Assembly (NCBI RefSeq): GCF_012530535.1
Contig: NZ_CP051299.1
Coordinates: forward strand, 1,116,001-1,180,000
Length of the DNA stretch: 64,000 nt
DNA from: Microcella flavibacter
GTDB lineage: Bacteria > Actinomycetota > Actinomycetes > Actinomycetales > Microbacteriaceae
Reading direction: 5' to 3'
This document shows, piece after piece, positions 37,677 through 45,938 of this stretch (position 1 is its first letter; the number at the start of each line of letters is the position of its first letter). A model generated the notes under the pieces. The model had not been told where the DNA came from, did not search any database, and saw only the letters and a list, made by a program, of their open reading frames with translations. The position numbers were made by a program, and so were the translations under genes.

Positions 37677-38969
37677 TCACGCGGCCGGTGCGTGCCGATC
37701 GTCGGAGTCGGGCAGGCGGCGCATCGTCAGCAGCGGCGAGAGCACGACGAAGAGCGAGCCGAGCACGACCCCGGCCGTGGCGATCCAGAGCAGGGCGGGG
37801 ATGCCCATCCAGCCGGCGAGGATGCCCGAGAGCACCCCGGCGATGGGCATGACGCCCCAGACGACGAAGCGGATCGACGCGTTCATCCGGCCGAGCAGCG
37901 GCACCGGGCAGATCCGCTGCCGGAAGCTCACCTGCGCGATGTTGTAGACGAGCACGGCGACCGCGCCGAGGGCCTGCCCGAGCATGAGCAGTGGGACGGC
38001 GAGGCCCGGCAGCGCCGGCATGAGCGCGAGGGGCACCAGCCCGAGGCCGCAGAGCAGGGCCGAGACGGGGATGATCGTGCCCTCGCCGACGAGGGCGCCG
38101 ACCCGCGCGGCGATCACGGCGCCGATGATGCCGCCGATGGCGCCCACCGCGGTCGCGAGGCCGAAGATCTCGGGGCCGAGCCCGAGGTCGCGCAGCACGA
38201 GCAGCGGCAGCATGGTGAAGCCGAGCGTCGCGAAGAAGTTGGTGGACGCCGTGCAGAGGGTGATCGCGCGCAGCAGGCGGTTGCCGAAGACGAAGCGCAG
38301 GCCCTCGGCGATCTCGAGGCGGAGAGGCCGCCGCTCGGCCCGCGGGCGGGTGACCTCGTCGTCGCGGATCGTCGCGAGCATGAGGAACGAGCCGAGGTAG
38401 GTGGCGGCCGTCGCGGCCATGAGCACGGGGGCCTGCACGACGGTGAGCAGCACGCCACCGATCGCCGGGCCGCCCACGCCGGCGAGCTGCGCCGTCGACT
38501 CGAGCTTGCCGTTCGCATCGGCGATGCGCTCGCGCGGCACGAGCACGGGGATGTAGCTCTGGTACGCCACGTCGAAGAACACCGTCGCGACGCCGACGAT
38601 GCCGGCGAAGACGAACAGGTGCCAGATCTCGAGCACGCCGACCCACCACAGCACCGGGATCGCGGCGAAGGCGAGCACGCGCACGGCGTTGGCCCGCATC
38701 ATGATGGGCTTCTTGCGGGCGCGGTCGATCCAGGCGCCGGCCGGCAGACCGACGACGAGGAAGGCGAGGGTGCCGGCGGCCCCGAGCAGGCCCACCTCGA
38801 CCTCGCCCGCGCCGAGCAGCACGATGGCGAGCACGGGCATCGCGAGGAACCCGAGCTCGCTGCCGACCTGCGCGCCGGCCTCGCCGCCCCACAGGCGCAG
38901 GAAGTTGCGGTGCCGCCAGAGACTCGGGCCGGCGGCGGAGGGGGCGGGGGGCGCCGTCGGGGTGGTCAT
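37677..38969 (-). CDS. MFS transporter, enterobactin-exporter-like
   Basis: 430 aa, about 12 transmembrane helices, MFS_3/EntS-like subgroup as judged from the N-terminus FLRLWGGEAGAQVGSELGFL and the A-motif-like GAWIDRARKKPIMMRANAVR. Likely a drug or small-molecule exporter; substrate unknown. ATG 38969 is chosen because twelve further upstream codons lie within the intergenic operator. It is divergent from an ArsR-type regulator with a shared inverted repeat, the usual layout for a regulator-controlled efflux pump. Confidence 0.87.
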   Translation of the reverse strand: MTTPTAPPAPSAAGPSLWRHRNFLRLWGGEAGAQVGSELGFLAMPVLAIVLLGAGEVEVGLLGAAGTLAFLVVGLPAGAWIDRARKKPIMMRANAVRVLAFAAIPVLWWVGVLEIWHLFVFAGIVGVATVFFDVAYQSYIPVLVPRERIADANGKLESTAQLAGVGGPAIGGVLLTVVQAPVLMAATAATYLGSFLMLATIRDDEVTRPRAERRPLRLEIAEGLRFVFGNRLLRAITLCTASTNFFATLGFTMLPLLVLRDLGLGPEIFGLATAVGAIGGIIGAVIAARVGALVGEGTIIPVSALLCGLGLVPLALMPALPGLAVPLLMLGQALGAVAVLVYNIAQVSFRQRICPVPLLGRMNASIRFVVWGVMPIAGVLSGILAGWMGIPALLWIATAGVVLGSLFVVLSPLLTMRRLPDSDDRHAPAA

Positions 38970-38988
38970 GGGCTCAGTCTGCCGCGAG

Positions 38989-39008
38989 TGATTGGTAAAC
39001 GTCAATCA
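38989..39008. promoter_or_regulatory. Putative operator between MFS gene and its regulator
   Basis: TGATTG-N8-CAATCA, a perfect 6-bp inverted repeat in an AT-rich patch of the 78-bp divergent spacer. The regulator encoded at 39048 is the obvious candidate to bind here. Confidence 0.55.
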
Positions 39009-39034
39009 TTCGCTCGGGCCGGCGCGCCACCGGC

Positions 39035-39040
39035 TAACGT
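39035..39040 (+). promoter_or_regulatory. -10 box of a leaderless promoter for the regulator
   Basis: TAACGT, 7 nt before the GTG at 39048; no ribosome site. Confidence 0.5.
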
Positions 39041-39047
39041 GGGGCTG

Positions 39048-39593
39048 GTGACGGACCAGGATGCGCGGCGGCAGGCCGCTGCTCGCGCGCTCTCCTCGCC
39101 GTTGCGGATGCGCATCCTGCGGTTCTGCCTCTACGAGGCCCGCTCGAACCGCGAGATCGCCGCGCAGTTCGACCTCAACCCGGGCACGAGCCTCCACCAC
39201 GTGCGCACGCTCGTCGAGACGGGGTTCCTCGCGGCGGAGGAGGGGCGGCCGGGCCGGCGGGGCACGGTCGAGATCCCGTACCGCGCGACGGGGCTGTCGT
39301 GGGATGCTCCGCTCGACGGCGCGGGATCGCTCATGCTCCGCACCTTCCTCGAGGAGGTGGGCGAGCACGACCTGGACGAGGTCTTCATGGTGCGCATGGG
39401 ATTCAAGCTGCGACCGGAGCGCCTCGAGCAGATGCGCTCCCGGCTCGTCGACGTCGTGCTCGAGTACCACTCGGCGCCCGACGAGGACGGCGAGGCGCAT
39501 TCGCTCTTCCTCGCCATGCACCCGGAAGGGGCGCCCGGCCCGTCCGGCGCGGTCGGCTCGACCGGCGCGGCTCAGGCGCCCGGCAGCCGGTAG
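39048..39593 (+). CDS. ArsR-like winged-helix transcriptional regulator
   Basis: 181 aa from GTG 39048. Winged helix at residues 6-80: LSSPLRMRILRFCLYEARSN, recognition helix region NPGTSLHHVRTLVETGFL, wing RRGTVEIPYRAT. The rest is a helical effector or dimer part without the conserved metal-ligand patterns of SmtB/ArsR sensors, ending in a Gly/Ala/Ser tail. Probably represses the divergent MFS exporter gene and senses a transported compound; inferred from layout. The last 22 bp overlap the convergent mutY gene. Confidence 0.82.
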   Translation: MTDQDARRQAAARALSSPLRMRILRFCLYEARSNREIAAQFDLNPGTSLHHVRTLVETGFLAAEEGRPGRRGTVEIPYRATGLSWDAPLDGAGSLMLRTFLEEVGEHDLDEVFMVRMGFKLRPERLEQMRSRLVDVVLEYHSAPDEDGEAHSLFLAMHPEGAPGPSGAVGSTGAAQAPGSR

Positions 39594-40465
39594 CCCTCCT
39601 CGGGCGATCCGAGCGCGAGACCGTCGCGCAGCAGACCGGCGAGGGCGCGCTCGCGCTGCACGGCGTCGGGCCAGAGCCCCTCGACGACCTCAGCCGGTAC
39701 CGGGGTGTCGGAGTGCCGCAGCTCGCGCATGATGAGCCCGCGCACCTGGCGGTCGCTGCCCTCGAAGCGCGCCTGCCGCGGCGCCGACGGGCCCTCGTAG
39801 GCCGGGTAGCCGGCTGCGCGCCAGGCGCAGAGCGAGGCGATCGGGCACGCCGCGCAGCGCGGGGCGCGGGCCGTGCAGACCGTCTGCCCGAGCTCCATGG
39901 TGCCGCCGTTGACGGCGCGGGCGCGCTGCGGCTCGGCGGGCAGCAGCGCCTCCATCGCCGCGAGGTCGACGCGGGTGCGCGCGGGCCCGGCCTCGCCGAG
40001 CCCGTTCACGGCGCGGGCGATGACCCGGCGGGTGTTGACGTCGACGACGGGTGCGCGCACCCCGTAGGCGAAGCTCGCGACGGCGCGGGCGGTGTAGTCG
40101 CCGATACCGGGGAGGGCGAGCAGGGCATCCACCTCGCGGGGGACCACGCCGTCATGCCGCTCGCTGATCGCGACGGCCGCGGCGTGCAGGGCGAGGGCGC
40201 GGCGCGGGTAGCCCAGCCTGTCCCAGGCGCGCACGGCCTCGGCGGGGGAGTCGGCGGCGAGCGCGTCGGGCGTCGGCCAGCGCTCGAGCCACTGCGCGAG
40301 CCGCGGGACGACCCGGGCGACCGGGGTCTGCTGCAGCATGATCTCGCTCACGAGCGTGCCCCAGGCGGGGAAGCCGGGCTTACGCCACGGCAGCGGCCGC
40401 GCGTGCTCGGCGAACCACGCCTCGACGCCCTGCGCGATCGCTGACAGGCGGTCGTCGGGCTCCAC
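39572..40465 (-). CDS. mutY: A/G-specific adenine DNA glycosylase
   Basis: 297 aa. Removes adenine mispaired with 8-oxoguanine. Helix-hairpin-helix LPGIGDYTARAVASFA, catalytic Glu41 (SEIMLQQTPV) and Asp142 (VVDVNTRRV), and the 4Fe-4S ligands Cys197, Cys204, Cys207, Cys213 in the classic C-x6-C-x2-C-x5-C spacing. Shorter than E. coli MutY, with only a small C-terminal region in place of the MutT-like domain, as usual in actinobacteria. GTG 40465 is supported by TAGGCT 7 nt upstream. Shares a palindromic -10 region with the divergent kinase gene. Confidence 0.93.
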   Translation of the reverse strand: MEPDDRLSAIAQGVEAWFAEHARPLPWRKPGFPAWGTLVSEIMLQQTPVARVVPRLAQWLERWPTPDALAADSPAEAVRAWDRLGYPRRALALHAAAVAISERHDGVVPREVDALLALPGIGDYTARAVASFAYGVRAPVVDVNTRRVIARAVNGLGEAGPARTRVDLAAMEALLPAEPQRARAVNGGTMELGQTVCTARAPRCAACPIASLCAWRAAGYPAYEGPSAPRQARFEGSDRQVRGLIMRELRHSDTPVPAEVVEGLWPDAVQRERALAGLLRDGLALGSPEEGYRLPGA

Positions 40466-40472
40466 GCCCCTC

Positions 40473-40482
40473 AGCCTAGGCT
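40473..40482. promoter_or_regulatory. Palindromic -10 element shared by two divergent leaderless promoters
   Basis: AGCCTAGGCT is a perfect 10-bp palindrome. Read on the plus strand it gives TAGGCT 6 nt before ATG 40489; on the minus strand it gives TAGGCT 7 nt before GTG 40465. Both genes lack ribosome sites. Confidence 0.6.
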
Positions 40483-40488
40483 GGCGCG

Positions 40489-41163
40489 ATGAGCGATCCC
40501 GCCGCCCCCTCCCCGTCTCCGGATGCCCGTCGCGCGCTCCTCGACGCCCTCAGCGACGAGCTGCTCGCCCTGCACCCGCGCGGCCGCATCCTCGTCGCGA
40601 TCGACGGCGTCGACGGCGCGGGCAAGACCCGGTTCGCCGACGACTGGGCGCCCGTGCTGCGCGCTCGCGGCACCGCGGTCGTGCGCGCCTCGATCGACGG
40701 GTTCCATCAGCCGCGCGCCGCGCGCTACGCGCGCGGACGCGAGTCGGCGGAGGGGTACTACCGCGACTCGTTCGACCTGGAGGCGCTCCGGGCCTCGCTC
40801 GTGGAGCCGTTCCGCTCGGGGGCGGAGGAGGTCGCGACGGCCGTGTTCGACCACGCGAGCGATGCCGCCGTCGACGAGCGCGAGAGCGGCATCCCGCGCG
40901 ATGCGGTGCTGCTGCTGGACGGGGTGTTCCTGCACCGGCCCGAGCTGAGGACGCTCTGGCACTGGACGATCTGGCTCGACGTGCCGCCGGAGGTGCGCGA
41001 TGCGCGGCTGCGCGAGCGCGACGGCGAGCACTCGGTGGCGCCGCGCTACACCGAGGGGCAGTACCTCTACGAGAAGGAGGCGAACCCGCGCCGGGCCGCC
41101 GCCGTCATCGTCGACAACGCCGACTGGGCCGCCCCGCGGCGGGTGTTCGACGACTTCTGCTGA
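40489..41163 (+). CDS. Uridine kinase-like P-loop nucleoside kinase
   Basis: 224 aa. Walker A AIDGVDGAGKT (Lys46), then a DGFHQPRAARYARG segment that matches the substrate-binding Asp/His region of uridine kinase-like (PRK/UdK) proteins, and LLLDGVFLHRPEL. The C-terminal part has DARLRERDG and RYTEGQYLYEKE. Probably phosphorylates a nucleoside or a small hydroxylated metabolite in the cytoplasm; the true substrate of this actinobacterial subgroup is unknown. Confidence 0.85.
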   Translation: MSDPAAPSPSPDARRALLDALSDELLALHPRGRILVAIDGVDGAGKTRFADDWAPVLRARGTAVVRASIDGFHQPRAARYARGRESAEGYYRDSFDLEALRASLVEPFRSGAEEVATAVFDHASDAAVDERESGIPRDAVLLLDGVFLHRPELRTLWHWTIWLDVPPEVRDARLRERDGEHSVAPRYTEGQYLYEKEANPRRAAAVIVDNADWAAPRRVFDDFC

Positions 41164-41215
41164 GCGCGCGGTGGGAGGCGCGCCGGTGCCGCACCGCGCT
41201 CCCAGCCCCCGCCCC

Positions 41216-41221
41216 TAGCCT
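41216..41221 (+). promoter_or_regulatory. -10 box of a leaderless promoter
   Basis: TAGCCT, 6 nt before the ATG at 41228; no ribosome site. Confidence 0.5.
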
Positions 41222-41227
41222 GGCGCG

Positions 41228-42691
41228 ATGCGCGTACTGGTCACCGGGGCAACCGGCTACATCGGCGGGCGGCTCGTGCCGCGACTCATCGAGGCGGGCC
41301 ACGAGGTGCGCGTCTTCGTGCGCGACCCGGCGCGGCTGCGCGAGGTGCCCTGGGGCGACGAGGTCGAGGTCGCGCAGGGCGATCTGCAGCACGCGGACGA
41401 CGTGCGCGCGGCGGTCGAGGGGGTCGAGGTCGTCTACTACCTCGTGCACTCGATGGCCTCGAGCGGCGACTTCGAGCGCACCGAGCAGGTCATCGCCCGC
41501 ACGGTCGCCGATGCCGCGAAGGCCGCGGGCGTGCGCCGCATCGTCTACCTCGGCGGCCTGCACCCCGACGGCCCGCTCTCGCGCCACCTGCGCAGCCGCA
41601 AGGAGGTCGGCGACATCCTGCTGAGCTCGGGCGTGCCGACGGTCGCGCTGCAGGCCGGCGTCGTCATCGGATCGGGCTCGGCGAGCTTCGAGATGATCCG
41701 CCACCTCACCGAGGTGCTGCCGTACATGCCGGCCCCGAAGTGGGTGCGCAACTTCATCCAGCCGATCGCCGTGCGCGACGTGCTGCACTACCTCATCGAG
41801 TCGGCCGAGCTGCCCGACGACGTCAACCGCACCTTCGACATCGGCGGGCCCGACGTGCTGCGCTACGGGCAGATGATGAACGGCTACGCGCTCGAGGCGG
41901 GGCTCAAGCAGCGCCCCATCGCGAGCCTGCCCGTGCTGACCCCGTACCTGGCGAGCCAGTGGGTGAACCTCGTCACGCCCATCCCGCGCTCGCTCGCGGT
42001 GCCGATCATCTCGAGCCTGCAGTACGACGCCGTCGCGCGCGAGCACGACATCGACGCCGTGATCGCGCCGCCCGAGGGCGGGCTCACCGGCTACCGCACC
42101 GCCGTGCGCTACGCGCTCTCGAAGATGCGCGAGGGCGAGGTGGAGACCAGCTGGCGCAACAGCGCCGTCCAGGGCGCCCCGAGCGATCTGCTGCCGAGCG
42201 ACCCCGACTGGAGCGGCCACACCGTCTTCACCGACCTCAAGACCGTCGACTCCTCGGCCCCGCCCGAGGCGCTGTGGCGCGTCGTCGAGGGCATCGGCGG
42301 CGACAACGGCTGGTACTCGCTGCCCGTGGCGTGGGCCGCGCGCGGCTGGCTCGACAAGCTCGTCGGCGGCGTCGGACTGCGCCGGGGCCGTCGCGACCCG
42401 GAGAGGCTCGCGCCCGGCGACGCGCTCGACTGGTGGCGAGTGGAGAGCATCGAGCGCGGCAGCTTCCTGCGCCTCCGCGCCGAGATGAAGGTGCCCGGCC
42501 GCGCCTGGCTCGAGTTCACGGTCGAGCCCCGCGGCGAGAACGGCTCGCGCCTCGTCCAGCGCGCGATCTTCTTCCCCTCCGGTCTCGGCGGGCGCCTCTA
42601 CTGGATCTCGATCCTCCCGTTCCATGGCGTGATCTTCCAGGGCATGGCAAGCTCGATGGCGAAGACGGCGATCACGGGCAGAGCCCGCTGA
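41228..42691 (+). CDS. NAD(P)-binding epimerase-like protein fused to a DUF2867 domain
   Basis: 487 aa. Residues 1-290 are an atypical short-chain dehydrogenase/NmrA-type Rossmann domain (VTGATGYIGGRLVPRLIEAG at residues 4-23), which lacks the usual YxxxK catalytic pair near the expected place. Residues about 330-487 form the DUF2867 domain (DALDWWRVESIERGSFLRLR, PGRAWLEFTVEP), related to SRPBCC lipid-binding folds. The fusion is widespread in actinobacteria; function uncharacterised. Ends close to the CAP gene. Confidence 0.87.
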   Translation: MRVLVTGATGYIGGRLVPRLIEAGHEVRVFVRDPARLREVPWGDEVEVAQGDLQHADDVRAAVEGVEVVYYLVHSMASSGDFERTEQVIARTVADAAKAAGVRRIVYLGGLHPDGPLSRHLRSRKEVGDILLSSGVPTVALQAGVVIGSGSASFEMIRHLTEVLPYMPAPKWVRNFIQPIAVRDVLHYLIESAELPDDVNRTFDIGGPDVLRYGQMMNGYALEAGLKQRPIASLPVLTPYLASQWVNLVTPIPRSLAVPIISSLQYDAVAREHDIDAVIAPPEGGLTGYRTAVRYALSKMREGEVETSWRNSAVQGAPSDLLPSDPDWSGHTVFTDLKTVDSSAPPEALWRVVEGIGGDNGWYSLPVAWAARGWLDKLVGGVGLRRGRRDPERLAPGDALDWWRVESIERGSFLRLRAEMKVPGRAWLEFTVEPRGENGSRLVQRAIFFPSGLGGRLYWISILPFHGVIFQGMASSMAKTAITGRAR

Positions 42692-42750
42692 CGTCGCGTC
42701 GGCGCGGGGCCGATCGCGAGCGCCCGTTCTCCGGGGGGAGAAGAACGACG

Positions 42751-43524
42751 ATGACGGATGCCCGTCCCGCGCTCGCGCGCGCCCTGGCCGCGCTCACCCT
42801 GCTCATGACGCTGCTCGCGGGCCTCGTGCTCGCCGGGCCGGCCTCGCCCGCCCACGCCGATGAGACGGGCGTCATCGCGGCCCGGCTGAACGAGGCCCGC
42901 GCGGCCAACGGCCTCGGCGCCCTGCGGCGCAACGGGGCGCTCGACGCCGTCGCGGCGGGCTGGGCCGCGCAGATGGCCGCGAACGGCACGCTCGCGCACA
43001 ACCCGAGCTACAGCAGCCAGATCCCGGGCGGGTGGACGCGGGCGGGGGAGAACGTCGCCCAGGGCTACGCCTCCGGCGCCATCGGCTCGGGCGGCGGCGC
43101 CGCGGCCGCGGAGGCCGCGCGCGCCGCGGAGGCGGCGGCGGCCGAGGCCGCCGCGGCGGAGGCTGCCCGTCTCGAGGAGGAGGCGCGCGTGCGCGCCGAG
43201 GAGCTCGCCGCCGCGCAGGCCGCCGAGGAGGCCCGGATCGAGGAGACCCGCGCGGCCCTCGCCGCGCAGGAGCAGGAGCAGGCGGACGCGCGGGCCGCGG
43301 CATCGCGCGACTCGAGCGGCGGGCCCATCGGCGCGAGCGGGGCGGGCGACCCAGTCGCCGCCTCCGCGGTCGCCGGCATCGGGCCCGTGGCTCTGGGGCC
43401 GGGACTCGGGCTCGCGGCGCTCGTCGGCCTCGTCGTGCTCGGCGGCATCGGGATGCTCGTGCCGGGCATCCGTCGCCGCCTCGTCGCCCTCGGGCGCCGC
43501 GACGCGCCCGCGAAGGCGATTTAG
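42751..43524 (+). CDS. Truncated CAP (SCP-like) domain protein with coiled-coil stalk and C-terminal membrane anchor
   Basis: 257 aa. Signal peptide to about residue 37 (LAGPASPAHA). Residues 42-115 match the first half of a bacterial CAP domain: LNEARAANGLGALRRNGALD, AQMAANGTLAHNP, GENVAQGY. The second half, including the usual W-x-x-S-x-G-H-R motif, is missing; instead an Ala/Glu/Arg coiled coil (about 125-190) and a Gly/Ser-rich piece lead to one transmembrane helix (about 215-238) and a basic tail. The CAP fold is therefore incomplete. ATG 42751 has GGGGGGAG at 10 nt. Unknown function at the cell surface. Confidence 0.82.
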   Translation: MTDARPALARALAALTLLMTLLAGLVLAGPASPAHADETGVIAARLNEARAANGLGALRRNGALDAVAAGWAAQMAANGTLAHNPSYSSQIPGGWTRAGENVAQGYASGAIGSGGGAAAAEAARAAEAAAAEAAAAEAARLEEEARVRAEELAAAQAAEEARIEETRAALAAQEQEQADARAAASRDSSGGPIGASGAGDPVAASAVAGIGPVALGPGLGLAALVGLVVLGGIGMLVPGIRRRLVALGRRDAPAKAI

Positions 43525-43548
43525 GTCACGGAACGGTAACGCCTGGGT

Positions 43549-43554
43549 TAGGGT
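43549..43554 (+). promoter_or_regulatory. Candidate -10 box for the phosphodiesterase gene
   Basis: TAGGGT in an AT-richer stretch, 52 nt before the ATG at 43607, which has its own GGGGAG ribosome site. No convincing -35 box. Confidence 0.35.
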
Positions 43555-43606
43555 GACGGGACCCGCACCGTCGCGGGCCACCCGATACCCCCTGGGGAGC
43601 GTGCCG

Positions 43607-44533
43607 ATGACGTCACTGCAGCCCGTCCGAGCCGCGACCGCCCGCCCGGCGCACCCGGCCCACCGCACCATCGGCGCCGCCGCCGCGACCATCGCCCTCG
43701 TGCTCGTCATGGTCGTCGACGCCGATGCGGCCTCGGTGCACGCCGCGAGCGTGCAGGCGCAGAGCATGTTCGGCGGCCTGCGCGAGCCGGGCGACCCGGC
43801 CTTCATCGCCGGCCATCGCGGCGACCGCGCCACCGCCCCCGAGAACACGCTGCCGGCCATCGCGGCCGTGCTCGGCTCGAGCATGGAGTACGTCGAGATC
43901 GACGTGCAGAAGAGCCTCGACGGCGAGCCGGTCATCATCCACGACGAGACCGTCGACCGCACGACCGACGGCACGGGCCTCGTCGCCGAGCTCACCTGGG
44001 CCGAGCTCTCGGCGCTCGATGCGGGCAGCTGGTACGCGGGCGAGTACGCCGGCACGCGCATCCCGCACTTCGACGAGTTCATCGCGCTGTTCCGCGGCTC
44101 GCAGAAGAAGGCGCTCGTCGAGCTCAAGGGCGAGTGGAGCGTCGACGAGATCCGCCCGCTCGTGCGCGAGATCTACGCCGCCGGGGTGCAGCACCGCATC
44201 GTCTTCGCGAGCTTCGCCTTCGCCACGATGCACCATCTGGTGGATGCCGCACCGAACCTGCCGCGCGTGATCATCCGGCGCGACCTGCAGTTCGATCCGG
44301 TCTGGCTGGCCGAGTTCTACCGGGCCGCCGCGGTGCTGACGCGGCTGCAGGCGGTGGAGGAGGACCCGGGGGTCGTCGATCGCATGCACGCGGCCGGCTA
44401 CGGCCTGCTGCTCTACACGCTCAACAGCGAGGAGCGCTGGAACGAGGCGCTCGCGTACGGAGTCGACGGCATCGTCACCGACGAGCCGAGCGCGCTGGAC
44501 GACTGGCTCGCGAACACCGCACCGGGCACCTGA
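43607..44533 (+). CDS. Secreted or membrane-anchored glycerophosphodiester phosphodiesterase
   Basis: 308 aa. N-terminal signal or anchor helix (residues 20-42), then the GDPD TIM barrel: catalytic His70-Arg71 (AGHRGDRATAPENT), metal ligands in EIDVQKSLDGEPVIIHDE, and LVELKGEW later. Hydrolyses glycerophosphodiesters to glycerol 3-phosphate and an alcohol, outside the cytoplasm given the leader. ATG 43607 is preferred over an in-frame GTG at 43601 because of GGGGAG spacing. A hairpin GACCGGC/GCCGGTC follows (44537-44566). Confidence 0.88.
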   Translation: MTSLQPVRAATARPAHPAHRTIGAAAATIALVLVMVVDADAASVHAASVQAQSMFGGLREPGDPAFIAGHRGDRATAPENTLPAIAAVLGSSMEYVEIDVQKSLDGEPVIIHDETVDRTTDGTGLVAELTWAELSALDAGSWYAGEYAGTRIPHFDEFIALFRGSQKKALVELKGEWSVDEIRPLVREIYAAGVQHRIVFASFAFATMHHLVDAAPNLPRVIIRRDLQFDPVWLAEFYRAAAVLTRLQAVEEDPGVVDRMHAAGYGLLLYTLNSEERWNEALAYGVDGIVTDEPSALDDWLANTAPGT

Positions 44534-44564
44534 CCCGACCGGCGGAACCGGGGCGGACGGCCGG

Positions 44565-45926
44565 TCAGCGCCGGCGCAGCAGGGCCGCGTAGACCTCGAT
44601 GCCCTCGAGCCAGGCGTCGACGCGGATGCGCTCGTTGCGCGCGTGCAGGCAGGCCCGTTCCTCTCCGCTCATGCGGAACGGCGCGAAGCGGTACACATGG
44701 TCGCTGATGGCGGTGAACCAGCGGGCGTCGCTGGCCTGCATCATCACGTAGGGCGTGACGAGCAGGCCGGGATGCACCTCCTGCACCGCCTCGACGATCG
44801 CGCTCCACGCCGCGCCCTCGGCGGGCGACACGGCCGAGGGCTCGCTCGGATCGGTGACGCTCACGACCACCTGGGGGTCGTCGATCGCGCGGCGCACCTG
44901 CTCGACGGCCTCCTCGACGCTCGAGCCCGGAGCGATGCGCATGTTGACCGTGGCCTCCGCCCGCTCCGCGAGCGCGTTCGCGGCGTGCCCGGCGCGCAGC
45001 TCGGTCACCGCGCGGGTCGTGCGCACCATCGCGGCCGTCTCGGGGCCGCGGCGGGCGAGCACCCGGGCGAGCACGGGCGCGAGCACGTCGACGAGCCCGA
45101 AGACGGTGCGCAGGGGCTGCCGCGCCCGGCCGCCGAGGGTGCGGATCATGCGGCGCGTCGTCGGATCGAGCCGTGCCGGGGCGGGGCGCTCCGCGAGGCG
45201 CAGCACCGCGCGCGCGAGGCGGTCGGTGGCCGACAGCGGTGGGGGGCTCGCGGCGTGCCCGCCGTGCTGGTCGACGCGCAGCCGCAGCCCGGTGACGCCC
45301 TTCTCGGCGACGCCCACGACGGCGAAGGGCTCGTCGACCCCGGGGAACGCCCCCCGCACGATCGCGCCGCCCTCGTCGAGCACGAGCGCCGGTCGCTCGC
45401 CCCGCTTCTCGAGCGCTCGCACGATGGCGCGCGCGCCCGAGCCGGCGGTCTCCTCGTCGTGTCCGAAGGCGAGCAGCACGTCGTGACGCGGCTGCACGCC
45501 CTCCGCGAGCAGGCGCTCGACAGCCTCGAGCACCGCGACGACGCAGCCCTTGTCGTCGAGGGTGCCGCGGCCCCACAGCACGCGATCGCCGCACTCGTCG
45601 CGATCGATCGCGGCGGCGAAGGGGGGATGCTCCCAGCCCTCGTCCTCGGCCGGCACGACGTCGTAGTGCGCCATGAGCACCGTCGCGGGGCCGGGCTCCC
45701 GCCCCTCCCAGCGGTAGAGCAGCGCGTGGCCGGCGTGGCGCTCGCGCTGCAGCACGGCGTGCACGCCGGGGTAGAGGCGGGGGAGGGCGGCGAGGAATCG
45801 GTCGAAGGGCTCGGCGTCGTCCCCGGGCCGCAGCGAGATCGTGGGGATGCGCAGCAGCTCGCGGAACCGCTCGAGGGCGGCGTCGTCGCCGAGCACCGGA
45901 GCGGCCGCGGTCGAGACCTCGGTCAT
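44565..45926 (-). CDS. M20 family metallopeptidase (carboxypeptidase-like)
   Basis: 453 aa. Di-zinc peptidase of the M20/ArgE-DapE-CPS1 group: MAHYDVVPA (His87, Asp89), GRGTLDDKG (bridging Asp124), HDEETAGSG (catalytic Glu158, ligand Glu159), plus a central dimerisation domain. No signal peptide. VLMAHYDVVP and EGWEHPPF are typical of the carboxypeptidase S-like branch that cleaves dipeptides or N-acyl amino acids; the substrate is not predictable. ATG 45926 is chosen because TAGAGT ends exactly 6 nt before it. Confidence 0.9.
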   Translation of the reverse strand: MTEVSTAAAPVLGDDAALERFRELLRIPTISLRPGDDAEPFDRFLAALPRLYPGVHAVLQRERHAGHALLYRWEGREPGPATVLMAHYDVVPAEDEGWEHPPFAAAIDRDECGDRVLWGRGTLDDKGCVVAVLEAVERLLAEGVQPRHDVLLAFGHDEETAGSGARAIVRALEKRGERPALVLDEGGAIVRGAFPGVDEPFAVVGVAEKGVTGLRLRVDQHGGHAASPPPLSATDRLARAVLRLAERPAPARLDPTTRRMIRTLGGRARQPLRTVFGLVDVLAPVLARVLARRGPETAAMVRTTRAVTELRAGHAANALAERAEATVNMRIAPGSSVEEAVEQVRRAIDDPQVVVSVTDPSEPSAVSPAEGAAWSAIVEAVQEVHPGLLVTPYVMMQASDARWFTAISDHVYRFAPFRMSGEERACLHARNERIRVDAWLEGIEVYAALLRRR

Positions 45927-45932
45927 CCGCAC

Positions 45933-45938
45933 ACTCTA
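45933..45938 (-). promoter_or_regulatory. -10 box of a leaderless promoter for the M20 peptidase
   Basis: TAGAGT on the minus strand, 6 nt before ATG 45926; no ribosome site. Confidence 0.55.

Noticed and set aside
43080-43320. Possible tandem repeat DNA in the CAP-type gene
   Set aside because: The repetitiveness comes from Ala/Glu coiled-coil codons (GCG/GAG) and shows no fixed period at DNA level.
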